Below, one piece after another: positions 60,753-64,000 of a stretch of DNA of 64,000 nucleotides. Position numbers and translations under genes: made by a program. The stretch is from contig NZ_JAQNDM010000002.1 of assembly GCF_028368975.1 (NCBI RefSeq), forward strand, positions 4,768,425 to 4,832,424. Reading direction: 5' to 3'. The notes beneath the pieces are model-generated. The model worked only from the letters and a program-made list of their open reading frames with translations, ran no database searches and was not told the origin of the DNA. Source of the DNA: Stigmatella ashevillena. GTDB taxonomy: Bacteria > Myxococcota > Myxococcia > Myxococcales > Myxococcaceae. How positions within the stretch are numbered: the stretch's first letter is position 1; each line of letters begins with the position of its first letter.

Positions 60753-62246
60753 CTACTCCTTGTCGAGCTTGCCCACCAACGACAGCGTGAAGGCCGCTCC
60801 CATGTACTTGAAGTGCGGACGCACCTGGATGCCGCACCGGTACCAGCCCGGCTGGCCATCGACGTCCTCCACCGTGACCCGGGCCGTGCGCAGCGGCCGG
60901 CGCGAGCGGACCACCGGTGCAGGGTCGTCCATGTCGGCCACGTACTGGCTGATCCAGTGGTTGAGCTCGCGCTCCAGGTCCGCGCGCTCCTTCCAACTGC
61001 CAATCTGCTCGCGCTGCAGCACTTTGATGTAGTGCGCCAGGCGGCTCATGATGAACATGTAGGGCAGCTGGGTGCTGAGCCGGTAGTTGGTCTCCGCCTG
61101 CTTCCCCTCGGGCGTACTGCCAAAGAACTTGGCGCGCTGGGTGGAGTTGGCCGAGAAGAAGGCCGCATTGTCGGCGGACTTGCGGAACACCAGGCCGATG
61201 AAGCCCTCCTCGGACAGCTCGTACTCCCGGCGCTCGGTCAGGAGGATTTCGGTGGGAATCTTGGTCTGGATTTCTCCCAGCGCCTCGTACTGGTGAAGCG
61301 GGAGGTTCTCCACCGCGCCACCGGACTGGGGACCAATGATGTTGGGGCTCCACCGGTACTTGGCGAAGGAGTCCGCCACGCGGGTGGCGAGCGCGATGGA
61401 GGCATGCCCCCACAGGTAGCGCTCATGGCTGCCCACCACGTCCTCCTGGAAGTTGAAGGCCTTCACCGGGATGGTCTTCTCGCCGTAAGGCAGGCGCAGC
61501 AGGAAGCGCGGCAGGCACAGGCCCACGTAGCGCGAGTCCTCACTGTCGCGGAACGAATGCCAGCGGGCGTACTGAGGCCCCTCGAAGAGCGACTTGAGGT
61601 CCTTCAGGTTGGGCAAGTCGAGGACATTGCTCTCCCCGAAGAACTCCGGGCCCGCGTTGGCGATGAAGGGCGCGTGGGCCATGGATGCCACCGCCGCGCA
61701 CTTGCGGAGCAGCTCGACGTCCTGCGGACCCGGACCGAAGTCGAAGTTCCCGCACATCATGCCGTAGGGCTTGCCGCCAAAGACGCCGTACTCATTCGAG
61801 TAGATGAGGCGGTACAGCCCGCTCTTCACCACCTCCGGCGCGTCCTCGAAGTCCTTGAGCAGGTCCTCCTTGGAGACGTTGAGCATCTCCACGCGAACGT
61901 TTTCCCGGAAGTCCACCTTGTCGATGAGGAACTTCAAGGAGCGCCACGTGGACTCCATCGCCTGGAAGTCCGGATGGTGGAGCACCTCGTTGACCTGCGT
62001 GCTGAGGCGACGGTCGATCTCCGCGATCATCGCGTCAACGAGCGCCTTGTCCACACGCTCTTCGGCCCGATTCGGCGCCAACATCTCGGTGATGAAGGCT
62101 TGCACGCCGCGCAGGGCGACATCATAGCCTTCGTCCTTGGGCTTGAGGCGGGCCTCGGACAGGATGGAGCTGAGCAGGGAGGTGTCGCTCTCCGCCACGA
62201 CCCCCTCAGGAGTGCCACTCTTCTGGACATTCGTCTCGGTCTTCAT
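60753..62246 (-). CDS. tssC: T6SS sheath protein TssC (VipB)
   Basis: The 497-aa protein carries the TssC landmarks: HHPDFQAMESTWRSLKFL, DPLL-type helices, MCGNFDFGP, APFIANAGPEFF, RYVGLCLPRFLLRLPYG and a late LNHWISQYV. With TssB it forms the contractile sheath. It starts 19 bp after the tssB stop. Confidence 0.96.
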   Translation of the reverse strand: MKTETNVQKSGTPEGVVAESDTSLLSSILSEARLKPKDEGYDVALRGVQAFITEMLAPNRAEERVDKALVDAMIAEIDRRLSTQVNEVLHHPDFQAMESTWRSLKFLIDKVDFRENVRVEMLNVSKEDLLKDFEDAPEVVKSGLYRLIYSNEYGVFGGKPYGMMCGNFDFGPGPQDVELLRKCAAVASMAHAPFIANAGPEFFGESNVLDLPNLKDLKSLFEGPQYARWHSFRDSEDSRYVGLCLPRFLLRLPYGEKTIPVKAFNFQEDVVGSHERYLWGHASIALATRVADSFAKYRWSPNIIGPQSGGAVENLPLHQYEALGEIQTKIPTEILLTERREYELSEEGFIGLVFRKSADNAAFFSANSTQRAKFFGSTPEGKQAETNYRLSTQLPYMFIMSRLAHYIKVLQREQIGSWKERADLERELNHWISQYVADMDDPAPVVRSRRPLRTARVTVEDVDGQPGWYRCGIQVRPHFKYMGAAFTLSLVGKLDKE

Positions 62247-62265
62247 GGAGTCCCCTCTCTGGCGA

Positions 62266-62769
62266 TTACGACTTCGCGCCGCTGTCGTCCTTCATGCCCA
62301 ACTCCTGCATCAGCTTCTGCCGGGTGTCGGGATCACTGAGCAGAGCCTGGAGCTTCCGGCGGAACGCCGGGAGATTCCCCAGAGGCCCCTTGAGCGCATG
62401 CAGCGCCGCGCGCAACTCCAGCAACTTCTTCAATTCGGGAACCTGATTGACGACGTTCTCAGGCGTGAAGTCCGCCAGGGAGCGGAACTGCAACGTCATG
62501 GCCAGGCTGGCGCCGGACTCGTTGGAAAGCTTGTCAGGCACCGACAGAGACACCTGCAATTGCTGCTGCGCCATCACCTCGTTGAAGTTGTCTTTGTCGA
62601 CGTTGATGGGCGCCCGCTCCTCCAGCGCCCGCGTGTCCTCTTGATGGGTGAAATCGCCCATCATCAGGATCTTGAGCGGCAGTTCGACCTGCTCTTGAGC
62701 GTTTCCAGTGGCGGGCTTGTAGACGATGTTCACGCGCTCAGTGGGCGCAACGGAACTTTCCTTACTCAT
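62266..62769 (-). CDS. tssB: T6SS sheath protein TssB (VipA)
   Basis: The 167-aa protein includes RVNIVYKPATG, the ELPLKILMMGDFT strand, NVDKDNFNEVM and ADFTPENVVNQVPELKKLLELR, as in TssB. It pairs with TssC in the sheath. Start ATG 62769; the gap to tssA is 114 bp, enough for a promoter, although I see no clear one. Confidence 0.95.
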   Translation of the reverse strand: MSKESSVAPTERVNIVYKPATGNAQEQVELPLKILMMGDFTHQEDTRALEERAPINVDKDNFNEVMAQQQLQVSLSVPDKLSNESGASLAMTLQFRSLADFTPENVVNQVPELKKLLELRAALHALKGPLGNLPAFRRKLQALLSDPDTRQKLMQELGMKDDSGAKS

Positions 62770-62883
62770 GAGCAGGGATTCCCCGGGTAATGGGTGAGCG
62801 AGGACTGCACAACAGGGGTGGGAGAGACAAACAGGCGGACGAGCTATGAACGACCGAGCAGTCTAGAAACGCACTGTCTACAC

Positions 62884-64000
62884 TTACAGTATTAAACGCA
62901 AAGATGCGGACGGGTCAAGCTGCACCAACCTTTTAAAGTGTAACCAGTTTTCGGAAGATGGGCTGACGGTATTTTTTTGGCTGATCCGGGCCACGATGAG
63001 CAGGCCCTCGAGGCACTCCGCCGACAAAGCGGGTTCCCACTCGTCCAGCCCTCGGCTGGCGCTCTCCGCGACGAGGGGTTCGTACAGCGCTTGGGACAAA
63101 GCCGGTTGTCCTGAAATGACACAAAATCTCGCCAGACTTAGACGCGCTTTGAACCGGGCACGTCCGTTGGGAGCCGCAGCGGCCTGCTGGTGAAGTTTCG
63201 CCAGGGCTTCTGAAACCCTCCCAGATGCAAGCAATTCCCGTAACTCGGGATGCAATGGATTGATTTCCTCTTCTGGCACCGCTGCGCGGGGGAGGGGAAT
63301 CGCAGGCGCTGGGTGCTCAACGACCTCGGCTTCCAGCCACTTCTGGGTGCGCTCATCCGCGAGAGGCGTTCCGTCCACCGAGAGAAGGTTCTCCAATCCA
63401 GGCATCCGCTTCAGCAGCGCGGCCACTTCCTGGCGCACCGTCTCACGTGCAGGCGCGTGGCTGGCCCCAAGGCCCGCCAGCGCGACCGCGCTGTAGCGCT
63501 GGAGTTCCAGCACGAACCGGTATTGCCCCAACGCTCCTTCGGACTCTTCCAGCAATTCCGCCCAGCGCGCATGGCTCTCCAGTCGATCCAATTGGGCCCG
63601 CAGCGAAGAGGGAATCGAAGCCACCTGCGTCCGGCCGGCAGCGCCCACCGCGGGGGGCTGCGTGAGGTGCAACCAGAGCCCCGCGCGGAGAACCCGGTAG
63701 GCGAGCGGATCCGAGGACTGCGCTTGCCGGAGCACCCGGGCGGTTTCCACCAGCGAACCTCCGATGTTCCTGAGGAACTCATGGGCTGAGTCCGCACTCC
63801 CGGGCGGCGCTCCGGGACTCCCTCCGGGCACCATGGCCGGGGGGAGGGGCTGCTCGGACTTGGCGGGCACTTGCGCGGGAGAAACTGGCGCGGCCGCAGG
63901 CACCTCGGGCTTGGACTCAATGGCCGAGACAGGCACGGAAGCGGGAGCCGGAGAGGACGACGCTGGGTGGGGAATCCGGCTCCGGAGCCGAATCACCCCC
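62884..64000 (-). CDS. tssA: TssA baseplate/cap protein, cut by the window edge
   Basis: The frame runs open to the right edge of the window, so the start codon is probably outside. The visible 372 codons begin with a Pro/Ala/Ser-rich linker, then a helical region resembling the TssA/VasJ middle and C-terminal domain (LAYRVLRAGLWLHL, RSVALAGLG-like segment, a closing helical block ending in SLRLIL). TssA guides sheath assembly and tail-tube priming. It is followed by tssB after 114 bp. The ImpA-like N-terminal domain is presumably beyond the edge. Confidence 0.8.
   Translation of the reverse strand, partial: GVIRLRSRIPHPASSSPAPASVPVSAIESKPEVPAAAPVSPAQVPAKSEQPLPPAMVPGGSPGAPPGSADSAHEFLRNIGGSLVETARVLRQAQSSDPLAYRVLRAGLWLHLTQPPAVGAAGRTQVASIPSSLRAQLDRLESHARWAELLEESEGALGQYRFVLELQRYSAVALAGLGASHAPARETVRQEVAALLKRMPGLENLLSVDGTPLADERTQKWLEAEVVEHPAPAIPLPRAAVPEEEINPLHPELRELLASGRVSEALAKLHQQAAAAPNGRARFKARLSLARFCVISGQPALSQALYEPLVAESASRGLDEWEPALSAECLEGLLIVARISQKNTVSPSSENWLHFKRLVQLDPSASLRLIL

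Overview
The window looks like chromosome from a myxobacterium, probably of the Cystobacterineae (Stigmatella, Hyalangium, Archangium or Cystobacter-like). The evidence is high GC with strong GC bias at third codon positions, four Ser/Thr protein kinase genes in 20 kb, a DUF2378/TIGR02265 gene (a family known mainly from Myxococcales), large PAS/GAF/HAMP histidine kinases, many secreted lipoproteins and a candidate sigma54 promoter. The assignment comes from gene content and was not computed. No RNA genes, CRISPR arrays or insertion sequences were found.

Layout. 1-4.9 kb (+): a lipoprotein, a beta-propeller/di-heme cytochrome c peroxidase-like protein and a pentapeptide-repeat protein. 4.9-17.8 kb (-): a tightly packed block with the gene content of the E. 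coli yfaP-T-A-S-Q cluster. It runs DUF2135, DUF1175, a membrane-anchored periplasmic protein, a 1570-aa alpha-2-macroglobulin with an intact CLEQ thioester motif, and a protein combining an HExxH motif, penicillin-binding transpeptidase motifs and a SpoIID-like domain. A sensor histidine kinase lies directly upstream. 17.9-24.3 kb: a secreted protein, a DUF2378 protein, a KAS III-like enzyme behind a candidate sigma54 promoter, an MFS permease, a small protein, an esterase and an ATP-grasp ligase. 24.4-28 kb: ettA and a YadG/YadH-type ABC transporter. 28-46.6 kb: signalling genes (four Ser/Thr kinases, a hybrid histidine kinase, a ClpX-like AAA+ protein lacking the zinc domain), treZ, a Cys-rich lipoprotein and a YhhN-like membrane protein preceded by two perfect TGTGA-N6-TCACA palindromes.

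46.7-64 kb (-): a type VI secretion locus. Transcription runs from the right edge leftward: tssA (cut by the window end), tssB, tssC, hcp, tssE, tssF, tssG, tssH/clpV, a lipoprotein, an NAD(P)-binding NmrA-like protein, vgrG and a PAAR protein. A cargo module follows: an unknown 173-aa protein, a predicted toxin-44 effector, a small membrane-anchored protein and an FHA-DUF4123 fusion. Two frame-disrupted gene remnants close the locus. The tssJ, tssK, tssL and tssM genes are not in the window and probably lie beyond the right edge. Hcp sits between a 9-bp GNRA-loop hairpin upstream and a terminator-like hairpin downstream, which may set its high dose relative to the baseplate genes.

Most promising leads: the combined periplasmic wall enzyme paired with a thioester macroglobulin; the FHA-DUF4123 effector adaptor beside Ser/Thr kinases; the predicted T6SS toxin module; the hcp-tssE attenuator; and the CRP-type operator pair.
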